From the NCBI RefSeq assembly GCF_040702505.1, contig NZ_JBFBLC010000001.1, positions 1,116,001 to 1,180,000 on the forward strand: a DNA stretch of 64,000 bases, read 5' to 3'. Shown piece after piece: positions 16,837-24,413 of this stretch. Every line of letters begins with the position of its first letter. Within the stretch, counting starts at the first letter, position 1. The notes under the pieces are model-generated. The model was given only the letters and a program-made list of their open reading frames with translations. It ran no database searches and was not told the origin of the DNA. Position numbers and translations under genes: made by a program. The DNA comes from Terrabacter sp040702505 (GTDB taxonomy: Bacteria; Actinomycetota; Actinomycetes; Actinomycetales; Dermatophilaceae).

Positions 16837-17190
16837 ATGAAGAAGCTCCTGCTGGTCCTCAACGGCCCCGCGTACGGCGCGGATGAGACGTTCAACGCGA
16901 TGCGGCTTGCAGTCGCCCTCTCACACCGCGATGACGCGCAGGTCACCGTCTTCCTGATGGGAGACGCGGTGACCTGCGCCATCGCGGGCCAGAAGACGCC
17001 CAACGGCTACTACGCCCTCGACCGCATGCTCCGAGGCTTCATCCGTCACGGCGGGCAGGTCGCAGCGTGCGGCAGCTGCCTCGACGCCCGCGGACTGACC
17101 GACGACCACCTCGTCGAGGGAGTGCCCCGATCCACCATTGACGCACTGGCGGCCTGGAGCGTCGAGGCTGACGACGTTCTGACCTTCTAG
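16837..17190 (+). CDS. DsrE/DsrF-family sulfur-relay protein
   Basis: A 117-residue DsrE-like protein. ATG 16837 follows AGGAGGACCC; an in-frame ATG at 16789 would add 16 unconserved residues. It has the family start KKLLLVLNGPAYGADETFNAMRLA and three cysteines, one near residue 47 (VTCAIAG) and a CGSC pair at 78 and 81. DsrE-fold proteins bind sulfane sulfur on cysteine in relay systems. It follows the ArsR-rhodanese gene by 142 bases, so it may be read with it or from its own promoter, and it fits as an acceptor in the same persulfide pathway. Confidence 0.85.
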   Translation: MKKLLLVLNGPAYGADETFNAMRLAVALSHRDDAQVTVFLMGDAVTCAIAGQKTPNGYYALDRMLRGFIRHGGQVAACGSCLDARGLTDDHLVEGVPRSTIDALAAWSVEADDVLTF

Positions 17191-17272
17191 TTGTCTGTCT
17201 CGAGTGATTTGAAGTCGTGGTTTCAGACGGTGGGTGGCAGGACCAGCCGGCTCGCTCTCGTGGCAGGGTTAT

Positions 17273-17311
17273 GGACCCGCCACCCTGCCATGCGGCAGCG
17301 GTGGCGGGTCC
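17273..17311. terminator. Strong hairpin between convergent genes
   Basis: GGACCCGCCACC (17273-17284) pairs perfectly with GGTGGCGGGTCC (17300-17311), and the loop contains a further CTGCC/GGCAG stem. It lies between the DsrE gene and the convergent secreted-protein gene at 17330, so it may terminate transcripts from both sides. There is no U-run. Confidence 0.6.
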
Positions 17312-17329
17312 TCCGCAGTGCGGAGTGTC

Positions 17330-17725
17330 CTACTCGCAGCCGCTCTGGATGCCGTGATCGGTCTGGCGCACCACGTAGGCCTGGCTCGACTGGGTGCAGA
17401 TTGCCGACACTCCCAGCAGGGACACGGTCTTGCCGTTGGTGTAGTTGCCGTTCGAATCGGGGGCTCCAAGCAGGATCGAGTCCGGCGTCCCCGGGGTGAT
17501 CTTGCCCCAGAACGGCGGGAACTGGGCGTTGGGGCCGAAGATGGCTGTGAGGCTGGGCAGCCACACCCAGCCGCCTTGGACCAGCGGGGCGTTGTACGTG
17601 GTCGCTGGTGTCCAGCCGGCGGGGGCGGCTCGACTGACGTTGGCGCACGAGTCGGCCAGAGCGGTAGTAGCGGTGACCGCGACCATCAGCAGGGCCGCGA
17701 CGCCGGAAAGCAGGGTTCGACGCAT
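17330..17725 (-). CDS. Small secreted protein of unknown function
   Basis: A 131-residue protein with a clear signal peptide (MRRTLL, hydrophobic core, cleavage near TALADS) and three cysteines in the mature part. ATG 17725 has GAGAGGAC upstream, which decides the start over a much longer frame. The mature domain of about 105 residues is rich in aromatic residues and Gly/Asn (GGWVWLPSLTAIF, PPFWGKITPG). I do not recognise a family. It faces the DsrE gene and has no operon partner. Confidence 0.65.
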   Translation of the reverse strand: MRRTLLSGVAALLMVAVTATTALADSCANVSRAAPAGWTPATTYNAPLVQGGWVWLPSLTAIFGPNAQFPPFWGKITPGTPDSILLGAPDSNGNYTNGKTVSLLGVSAICTQSSQAYVVRQTDHGIQSGCE

Positions 17726-18322
17726 AGCGATGTCCTCTCTCACGACAATCCGGACTCCGAATGGCGTCCGGACAGGCCGCTCGGCGAGGTGGCCTCTCAC
17801 CGGGATACTCCTCGCCCGACTCGCGCGCGGGTCAAATGTGGAAACTTCGGAGTGGTGTTCACATCGAAATTGAGGCCAAAACAACTCAAAGGCCCTCGGA
17901 GGCCGGGACGGCTGCTGTGGACGCTGCAACCTTCGTCGAGAGGTCTGGTTAGTGAGGCCCCCTGGTTGCTGAGGGAGATGCGTTGGTGCGTGGTTGTGGA
18001 TGTCTTGCGAACGGTGGACGCGTGACCCCTGCATCACAGCAGCCGTTCACGCTAGAGAGCTCGAATGGCGGTCAACGGTTACCGAATCCCTGATCGGGGG
18101 AAGGTCCATGGAGCGAGCCCGGCACGGACCCGCAGCCCATGATCAAGGAGGCCGTCGTTACAAGCGAACGGTGGGCAGTGCCACAAGGACCTTTGACAAC
18201 AGCCGCTACGCCGTGGCGCGTGCGCGAGCTGTGATGGAACCAGCGGCCGCCTAGCTGCCGGACGCGCACTCCCTGGCCTACGAGACGCATACCGAATCGT
18301 CTTCCTCGAAGGAGATCGAACG
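17726..18322. other. 600-base gap, no supported gene
   Basis: This holds the promoter region of the secreted-protein gene (minus strand) and of the DsbA-like gene (plus strand). A 48-codon plus-strand frame at 18109-18254 has GGGGAAGG before its ATG, but its product is Arg/Ala-rich with no recognisable feature, so I do not call it. Base composition is somewhat less GC-rich here. Confidence 0.4.
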
Positions 18323-19054
18323 ATGACCGCGGACCTGCATTTCTACTTCGACCCGGTGTGTCCGTTTGCCTGGATGACCAGCAAGTGGGTGCGCCTGGTG
18401 GCCGCCCAACGGGAGTACACCGTGGACTGGCGCTTCATCTCGCTGCGGCAGGTCAACGCCCACGTCGACTACGACGCCCACTTCCCGCCCGAGTATGAGG
18501 CCGGGCACACCGCGGGGCTTCGACTGCTGCGGGTCGCGGCCGCCACCCGCGCCAGCGTGGGGAGGGAGGCTGTCGGCCGGCTCTACGCTGCCTTGGGTGC
18601 CCGGATCTTCGACGCCGACCCGCTACCCGAGGGCGTAGACGAGCACGGCATCGACCATCGCGGCACCGCGTCGTTCCTGGCGCCCGTCCTCACCGATGCC
18701 GGGCTGCCGACCTCGCTCGCGCAGGCTCTGGATGATGAGTCCTGCGACGCAGAGATTCGCGCCGAGACCGACGAGGCGCTGTCCTTGACCGGGAAGGACG
18801 TCGGCACCCCGATCATCCACGTCGACCCGCCCGATGGGGTCGCCTTTTTCGGGCCGGTCATCAGCCGACTGCCCAGCGAGAGCGATGCGGTCGCTCTCTG
18901 GGACCACGTGCTGGGCCTGGCCCGCTTTCCCGGGTTCGCCGAGCTGAAGCGCAGCCTGCGCGAGCTGCCGCAGCTGCGCGGCCTCGGTGTGGACCAGGAC
19001 GAGAACGGCCGGGTCGAGGACTGGCACGGCGGCAGCCGACGCACCAAGAAGTGA
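18323..19054 (+). CDS. DsbA-family protein, Rv2466c-like (mycothiol-dependent type)
   Basis: A 243-residue DsbA-fold protein resembling mycobacterial Rv2466c, a mycothiol-dependent nitroreductase. The thioredoxin part starts LHFYFDPVCPFAWMTSKWVR; a helical insertion follows, and the fold closes with the cis-Pro region GTPIIHVD. Rv2466c has a CPWC active site; here it reads CPFA, so only Cys13 remains and catalysis would be monothiol, likely using mycothiol (mshD is at 60223). The start is set by AAGGAG upstream of ATG 18323. Substrate unknown. Confidence 0.82.
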   Translation: MTADLHFYFDPVCPFAWMTSKWVRLVAAQREYTVDWRFISLRQVNAHVDYDAHFPPEYEAGHTAGLRLLRVAAATRASVGREAVGRLYAALGARIFDADPLPEGVDEHGIDHRGTASFLAPVLTDAGLPTSLAQALDDESCDAEIRAETDEALSLTGKDVGTPIIHVDPPDGVAFFGPVISRLPSESDAVALWDHVLGLARFPGFAELKRSLRELPQLRGLGVDQDENGRVEDWHGGSRRTKK

Positions 19055-19119
19055 TGCCCGCGACGAGTCCAAGACTGCCCGTCACGGTTACCGTCACCGC
19101 GCCCATCTGAAGGAGACTC

Positions 19120-19812
19120 ATGAGCCAGCCCGCAGTACAGGACCGTACTCGACCGCGTCTGCTGATCTTCGACGCGAACGAGACCCTGTCCGACCTGTCA
19201 CCGCTCGGCGCCCGCTTCGCCGACCTGGGCCTGCCTGACCACGTGGCGACCTCATGGTTCGCCGGCCTGCTACGCGACGGGTTCGCGCTGACCGCTGCCG
19301 GGGCCAGCGCCCCGTTCGCCGAGATCGCAGCCGAGTCGCTACGGGTGCTGTTCACCTCCCAGCAAACCGACCGTGAGCTCGAGGATGCCGTCGCCCACGT
19401 CATGGCCGGGTTCAGGGGGCTCGGAGTGCATCCTGATGTCATCGAGGGAGTGGAATCGCTGCGAGAGCTCGACCTGCGGCTGGTCACCCTCAGCAACGGA
19501 TCGGCCAGTGTGGCCGAGTCGCTGCTGAGCGCCGCCGGTGTACGGGAACATTTCGAGCGGCTGCTGTCCGTGGAGGACGCCGGCAGCTGGAAGCCGTCCC
19601 ACGGGTCCTACGCCTACGCGCTCGAGCAATGCCAGGTCGGTCCGGCGGAGGCCATGCTGGTCGCGGTCCACCCCTGGGACACCGACGGGGCGGCGCGTGC
19701 CGGCCTCTCCAGCGCCTGGGTCAACCGTCACCATGCGCGCTACCCGTCCTACTTCCGGCCCCCGACCGTGCATGCTCGATCGCTGACCGACCTTGCCCAG
19801 CAACTGAGTTGA
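19120..19812 (+). CDS. HAD hydrolase, type II haloacid dehalogenase-like
   Basis: A 230-residue HAD protein similar to 2-haloacid dehalogenases. Motif I is LLIFDANETLSDL, with the nucleophile Asp at the expected place; motif II is VTLSNGS; motif III is the Lys in SWKPSHGSYAYAL; and motif IV is near AVHPWDTDGAARAG. A helical cap lies between motifs I and II. The ATG has AAGGAGAC upstream. Whether it dehalogenates or acts on a phosphorylated compound cannot be told from sequence. It lies 65 bases downstream of the DsbA-like gene and may share its transcript. Confidence 0.82.
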   Translation: MSQPAVQDRTRPRLLIFDANETLSDLSPLGARFADLGLPDHVATSWFAGLLRDGFALTAAGASAPFAEIAAESLRVLFTSQQTDRELEDAVAHVMAGFRGLGVHPDVIEGVESLRELDLRLVTLSNGSASVAESLLSAAGVREHFERLLSVEDAGSWKPSHGSYAYALEQCQVGPAEAMLVAVHPWDTDGAARAGLSSAWVNRHHARYPSYFRPPTVHARSLTDLAQQLS

Positions 19813-20078
19813 GCAGGCTGCGGTGCGGACGCGCCACGACCTTCGAGAGGCTCTCGCCATGCAGGTGGGGCCTTGAAAAATGGTCTTGGCGGGTCTGGCC
19901 TGGAACAGGCATGTAGCAAATCGGCGCACACGCCGTCCCGGTCGGCCCGGCGCTGATGGGCGCGGGTCGGTATCCTCCACACCCGGCCTTCCACCAGCCT
20001 CAATACACGGGCTCGGGAAGAATCGGCGGGTACCGACCGTTGTGGAGAAGTCAGCACATGTCGAGTTTGGAGGGTCTC

Positions 20079-20627
20079 ATGCCCCGCATCCCCGCCCACA
20101 CGATCGAGACAGCCCCACAGCAGTCGAGGGACACGCTGGCTGCGATCAGCAAGCGGATGGGCAAGACGCTGAACATTCACGCCGGGATGGCCCACTCGCC
20201 CGTGGTCCTGGCCACGTATGCCGGCATGTCCGGCGCGCTTCGGGAACACGGCACGTTCGATGCCCGCACCCGCGAGACGATCGCCCTGGCCGTCGGTAAC
20301 CAGAACGATTGCCACTACTGCCAGTCGGCACACACCGTGTCCGCCAAGGCCGCTGGGCTCAGCGAAGAGCAGACGATCGCTATCCGCGCCGGGCGCATCG
20401 ACTTCGATGGCAAGCTCGCGGCCATTGCCGAGGTCGCGCGCCAGATTGCTTCGAGCACCGGCACCGTGACCGACGAGGCCTGGACCGCAGCCCTCGCGGC
20501 CGGGTGGAGTGAGCAGCAGCTCGCCGAGACGTTCGCCCACGTCGCGGTCAACCTCTACACCAACTACTTCAACCACTTCGCCGGTACAGAGCTGGACCTG
20601 CCCGAGGCCCCAGCGGTGGGCGCCTGA
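20079..20627 (+). CDS. AhpD-like carboxymuconolactone decarboxylase-family protein
   Basis: A 182-residue protein of the CMD/AhpD family. The active-site motif is NDCHYCQSAHT (CxxC followed by His) in an all-helical fold, matching peroxidase-related alkylhydroperoxidase D proteins. I take ATG 20079 because GGAGG lies five bases upstream; ATG 20058 is an alternative adding seven residues. The thioredoxin-like gene begins two bases after its stop, so they are co-transcribed and may work as a redox pair. Confidence 0.85.
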   Translation: MPRIPAHTIETAPQQSRDTLAAISKRMGKTLNIHAGMAHSPVVLATYAGMSGALREHGTFDARTRETIALAVGNQNDCHYCQSAHTVSAKAAGLSEEQTIAIRAGRIDFDGKLAAIAEVARQIASSTGTVTDEAWTAALAAGWSEQQLAETFAHVAVNLYTNYFNHFAGTELDLPEAPAVGA

Positions 20628-20629
20628 GC

Positions 20630-20992
20630 ATGGCGCCGCAGCCTGGTCCGCACCAACCCGGGGATGAGCCGACGGGGCGCGTGACGCTCCTCGTCATCGC
20701 GGACTGTCCCAACAGCACAACTGCCGCAGCGGTTCTAAGCGACGCCCTCGTTTCGGTGGGCCAGCTCCGCCAGAGCTTCACGACCGTCCTGATCGACTCG
20801 CTTGAAGAGGCGGAGTTGCACGAATTCATCGGCTCCCCGTCGATTCACGTCGACGGCTGCGACATCATGCCCGTGCCGGGGGCGCAGCCCGCTGTGGCAT
20901 GCCGTACGTATGTCCACGCCGACGGCAGCCGTACCGGCATCCCGGACACGGACGCCTTAATCCGCGCACTCAGCGCGGTGCTGAACCCGTAG
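20630..20992 (+). CDS. Thioredoxin-like protein
   Basis: A 120-residue thioredoxin-fold protein with TLLVIADCPNSTTAAAVL at the active-site position (single cysteine, no CxxC) and the cis-Pro segment GSPSIHVDGCDI. It is a paralogue of the protein at 11309 in the same element, including the Cys-Pro motif and the closing alphabetic pattern (TDALIRALSAVL). It is coupled to the AhpD-like gene just upstream. A monothiol redox or metal-handling role is likely; the partner is unknown. Confidence 0.72.
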   Translation: MAPQPGPHQPGDEPTGRVTLLVIADCPNSTTAAAVLSDALVSVGQLRQSFTTVLIDSLEEAELHEFIGSPSIHVDGCDIMPVPGAQPAVACRTYVHADGSRTGIPDTDALIRALSAVLNP

Positions 20993-21003
20993 CGACCCCA
21001 TTC

Positions 21004-21606
21004 AACGTGGTCATAAGCACAGGCATGCGATCGTGACGGCCGCCGCGAGCCTCTTCGAACAAACACGGTTATGGGCAGATCACTTTGCAGCAGGTGGCCA
21101 CCGCTGCTGGCGTCTCCCGCCCGACGGTCACCGCCGTCTTCGGGTCGAGGCCCGCCTTGTTGAGCGCGGCGATCGATGAGGCCCTCGCTGGAGACGACGA
21201 GCCAGCGCCGGTGTCGGCCAGGGCCTGGCTCGAACCGGTGTGGCAAGCACAGACGTCGACGGAGTGCCTCGCGGCGTATGCCGAGGTGTGCACTGTCATT
21301 GGTAAGCGGGCTGCACCTCTTTTCGAGGTGCTCCGCCGGTCTGCTGACAGCACGCCCGAGCTGGTCGATCTGTGGACGCGGACCCAGGGCAACCGGCGTA
21401 GAGGCGCCGAGATGGTGATCGATCGTGTCCGGGAGATTGGCGACCGGCGCCAGCTTCCAGAACGCGATCGCGCGGTAAATATCTTGTGGTTCTATAGCGA
21501 TCCGAGCCACTATCTCGCCCTCGTTCACCACTGCCGCTGGGACGACCCTGCCTTCACCGCCTGGCTCACGAAGCGCATGACGAACGCCCTGCTCAGTACA
21601 GACTGA
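21004..21606 (+). pseudogene. TetR-family regulator, frameshifted
   Basis: The frame from 21085 encodes most of a TetR repressor from the recognition helix on (LQQVATAAGVSRPTVTAVFGSRPALL) and a C-terminal ligand domain. The missing first helix is found in another frame just upstream: RHAIVTAAASLFEQ is encoded at 21021-21062 and connects to HGYGQITLQQVA if one extra A is removed from CAAACA near 21062. No start codon is present in that upstream frame after the nearest stop, so the gene has at least one frameshift and probably lost its start. A sequencing error cannot be excluded. It follows the thioredoxin-like gene directly. Confidence 0.75.
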
Positions 21607-21682
21607 GGCCCCTCTAATCCAGTGCGTGCATCGGTTGACCGATCGTCGGCATGGTCGGGCGTCGATGCAAGGGAGCGTTCCC

Positions 21683-21727
21683 GAACGGTGTTACTGAACG
21701 GTGTCACTGAACGGTGTTACTGAACGG
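21683..21727. repeat. Three tandem 13-bp repeats plus partial fourth
   Basis: GAACGGTGTTACT is repeated at 21683-21695, 21696-21708 (one base changed, GTCACT) and 21709-21721, followed by GAACGG at 21722-21727. The run lies between the broken tetR gene and the TetR C-terminal fragment, about 0.9 kb upstream of the rep gene. Such tandem short repeats can be regulator sites or plasmid-type iterons; their role here is unknown. Confidence 0.7.
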
Positions 21728-21879
21728 CTCCCGGTAATGATGGTCCCCACGTCAGTCCGCGACGAGAGCCGGTCCTGCGATGGCGGCGGGAGTGGGGGAG
21801 ACGCTGGGCCGAGCTGGCAGCGGGAGTGCCACCGCGACGGCGCCGAGGAGGCACTCTCCGGCGGCGCTGAGCACCCGAC

Positions 21880-22167
21880 GTGCAGGCCGTGGAGGAACCC
21901 GGTCGTGGCAGCGTCGCGGATGGCGGCCGAGGCCGGGCCCGGTGCGGCGTCGAGGCCGGCGTTCTCTCACCAGGGCGACTGCCATTCACCCACGTGGCCG
22001 CCTGGTCGGCCGTACACGGCCTCGCCGTCCTCGTCCTCGACGGCCCGCTCGGCGCGCTCGAGGAGGCCGACCGGGTCTCCGCCAAGATCGCCTACCCGAC
22101 CTCATCGACGGCGGACTCCACTGATTCAAGGCTGCACGGTCCCTATGCGCCGCGTTCCGGGAACTAG
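21880..22167 (+). pseudogene. Remnant of a second TetR regulator (C-terminal WHG-type domain)
   Basis: This short frame contains LPFTHVAAWSAVHGLAVLVL followed by DGPLG, the signature of the WHG-type C-terminal domain of some TetR proteins. The N-terminal DNA-binding half is not recognisable in any frame upstream, and the frame runs out into unrelated sequence. I read this as a decayed tetR gene whose promoter region may be the 13-bp repeats at 21683. Confidence 0.55.
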
Positions 22168-22596
22168 ATCAGTCCTGCCTCGAGACGTCCCCTCTTCCGG
22201 CATGTGGGCGAAGTTTCGTCTGCCGACACACGGCGTGTTTCTTCGTCCCGGAGTGCGTGGCGTGTGGATGGTGGGGAGTGCGGACATACCCACACAAATA
22301 TTCTGAACTGACAAACATGCGGGCTTGATGCCCTGGGGGTCGGCTCCCTACTCCGGCCAGAGGCCATCCACACGAATTGCCGTCACACACCACACACACA
22401 CCTCTTTTGGTCCGCCATCTCCTTGGTGATCTCTGTCGTCATCTCTTGACGTGGCTGGCGTGTGAGCAACCCCCGCGGCGCCGGCATCTCCTTCATCGTT
22501 TCGGGGCTGCCATTTCGGACCGGGTGTGTCGTGCAGCGCGGGGTTGCATCAGCTGCACGACACACCCACCCGGACCAGGGAAGGAGGTGGCCGTCA
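22168..22596. other. AT-richer leader region before rep, candidate replication/control region
   Basis: No gene is supported here. The stretch contains runs of CA/CAC repeats (22385-22402), an AT-rich patch around 22300 (CACACAAATATTCTGAAC) and a strong hairpin at 22522-22567 just before the rep ribosome-binding site. In pSAM2-like elements origin and control sequences lie in or next to the rep gene, so this is the best place to look for them. Confidence 0.4.
22522..22567. promoter_or_regulatory. Perfect 15-bp-arm hairpin upstream of rep
   Basis: GGGTGTGTCGTGCAG (22522-22536) and CTGCACGACACACCC (22553-22567) are perfect inverted repeats with a 16-base loop, ending 30 bases before the rep start and 14 bases before its AAGGAGGTGG ribosome-binding site. 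It could be a rolling-circle origin structure or a transcript hairpin that limits Rep synthesis. Confidence 0.6.
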
Positions 22597-24225
22597 ATGA
22601 CCCGGGCAACACGAGACCGCGTCTGGGACGCCGTCCCCCTCCGTGCCGCCGAGCACTCCTTCGAGCGTCTGGGTGAGCCTCCAATCGCTGGCGGCCGGCT
22701 GCTGGACCTGGGCAATCTCGACGCCGCGACCGAGGCGCAGGTGCTCGCCCGGCTGCTGTCGCGGGACTTCGATGCTTGGTCCGAGGCCGCTGCCCGGGTC
22801 GGTCACTGCGCCCGACCGGTCCGCCTCCACGGCCACTCCGACACGGTCGACACCCGGACGGGTGAGGTGCTCTCCTCGTTCTCGTCGGTCGAGAGCCCGC
22901 TTGGGGTGCTGCACGTGCGGTGCGGGAACCGGCGTGCCACCGAGTGCTCGTCCTGCTCGCGCCTGTATGCGGCGGACACGTTCCACCTGATCCGGGCTGG
23001 GGTCACCGGCGGCAAGGGCGTGCCCGAGCAGGTGGGCGAGAACCCGCTGGTGTTCGCGACGCTGACCGCGCCCTCGTTCGGGCTCGTCCACGGCATCCGC
23101 GGCGGCCGCACCTGCCGCCCCTTCACGCCCCAGGGCCAGGACCGGACGTGCGAGCACGGGAGGCCGACCGTCTGCCACGCCCGGCACGGCGAGGGTGACG
23201 AGCTGCTGGGGCAGCCGCGGTGCCGGGACTGCTACGACTACGCGAGCCACCTCGTGTGGCAGTGGTGGGCCCCGGAGCTGTGGCGCCGGTTCACCATCGA
23301 CCTGCGACGCGCCCTCGCGAAGCGTTTCGGCGTCCCTGAGTCGCGGCTCGGGGAGCTGGTGACGGTGCAGTACGCGAAGGTCGCCGAGTACCAATTGCGC
23401 GGGATCGTGCACTTCCACGCCTTGATCCGGCTCGACGGACCCAAGACCGACGCCGGGTTTGCGTCCGCGCCGGCCGGGACCAGCGCCGCACTCCTCGCGA
23501 CTCTGGTCGAGCAGGCCGCCGCTGGCGTGGCCTTCGACGCACCGCCGCTGCACGAGGGTGACGTGGTGCGCCGGCTGCGGTTCGGCACCCAGCTCGACGC
23601 CCGCCCGATCGCCATCGCCCGCCGCACCGACGACCCGGACCGGGCCCTGACGCCGGAGCAGGTCGCCGGCTACCTGGCGAAGTACGCGACGAAGTCCGCC
23701 ACCGACTCCACGAACACCGACAGCCCCCACGCCCGCCGGCTCCGGGCCACGATCGTCGCCGTCACCGAACGGATCCACGCCGACGCCCGCGCCGACGACA
23801 TGCCGGTGCGGGAGCACCCGTACGGGCTGCTGTTCAAGTGGCGACACATGCTCGGCTTCCGCGGCCACTTCTCCACCAAGTCCCGCCGCTACTCGATGAC
23901 ATTGGGGCAGCTGCGCCGGCGCCGGGTTCGGTACGAGCGGGCCCTGGCCGCCGCGCACCGGGAGGGCCGGACCCTCGACGTGCGCGACCTCGACGACCTC
24001 CTGCAGGACGACACCGAGGAGACCACCCTCGTCATCGGGCACTGGACTTACGCCGGGACCGGCTGGGACACCGACGGCGACACCGAACTCGCCAAAGCCG
24101 CCGCCGCCCGCGCCCGCGAGTACGCCCGGCAACGAGCAGCAACCAGGAGCGAGCAACGAGCAGCAACGAAAAGCGAACCAGGGACGAAATCAACTGTGAG
24201 AGAGGAAGGTTCGGCAGATGAGTGA
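22597..24225 (+). CDS. RepSA-like rolling-circle replication initiator
   Basis: A 542-residue initiator of the RepSA type found in pSAM2-like actinomycete integrative elements. ATG 22597 follows AAGGAGGTGG. An N-terminal cysteine cluster (VRCGN, ECSSC, and later CRDCYDY) may bind zinc. The metal-binding HUH motif is IVHFHALIRLDG (His272, His274), and the candidate nicking tyrosines lie in GYLAKYATKSA (Tyr359/Tyr363, motif YxxK). The C-terminal tail is a low-complexity Ala/Arg/Ser/Gln stretch. Its stop overlaps the excisionase start by eight bases, so rep, xis and probably int form one unit. It should nick at an origin and drive replication of the excised circle. Confidence 0.88.
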   Translation: MTRATRDRVWDAVPLRAAEHSFERLGEPPIAGGRLLDLGNLDAATEAQVLARLLSRDFDAWSEAAARVGHCARPVRLHGHSDTVDTRTGEVLSSFSSVESPLGVLHVRCGNRRATECSSCSRLYAADTFHLIRAGVTGGKGVPEQVGENPLVFATLTAPSFGLVHGIRGGRTCRPFTPQGQDRTCEHGRPTVCHARHGEGDELLGQPRCRDCYDYASHLVWQWWAPELWRRFTIDLRRALAKRFGVPESRLGELVTVQYAKVAEYQLRGIVHFHALIRLDGPKTDAGFASAPAGTSAALLATLVEQAAAGVAFDAPPLHEGDVVRRLRFGTQLDARPIAIARRTDDPDRALTPEQVAGYLAKYATKSATDSTNTDSPHARRLRATIVAVTERIHADARADDMPVREHPYGLLFKWRHMLGFRGHFSTKSRRYSMTLGQLRRRRVRYERALAAAHREGRTLDVRDLDDLLQDDTEETTLVIGHWTYAGTGWDTDGDTELAKAAAARAREYARQRAATRSEQRAATKSEPGTKSTVREEGSADE

Positions 24226-24412
24226 GATGAGTGAACCGGAGAGACTTTGGACGTTGCAGGACGTGAGTGACTACCTGCGCGTTCCGGTCGGCACGATCTA
24301 CCAGTGGCGGGTCCGCGGGGGTGGCCCTCCCGCGATGCGGATCGGGCGGTACCTGCGGTTCGACCCGGAGTCGGTCAAAGCGTGGTCCCGGGCCAAGCTC
24401 GAGGCTGCGTGA
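24218..24412 (+). CDS. Excisionase-type helix-turn-helix protein
   Basis: A 64-residue MerR/AlpA-type winged helix: LWTLQDVSDYLRVPVGTIYQWR, then GGGPPAMRIGRYLRFDPESVKAW, the standard pattern of small DNA-binding proteins encoded beside tyrosine integrases. It starts inside the end of rep and ends one base before the integrase ATG. The expected role is directing integrase toward excision and possibly controlling rep-int transcription. Confidence 0.87.
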   Translation: MSEMSEPERLWTLQDVSDYLRVPVGTIYQWRVRGGGPPAMRIGRYLRFDPESVKAWSRAKLEAA

Positions 24413-24413
24413 G

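Noticed and set aside
18109..18254. 48-codon frame with a reasonable ribosome-binding site
   Set aside because: Product has no recognisable feature and no partner; left as an unsupported small ORF.
22385..22402. CA-rich run as a CRISPR or satellite array
   Set aside because: It is a short dinucleotide-like tract without spaced repeats; no CRISPR array or cas gene is present in the window.
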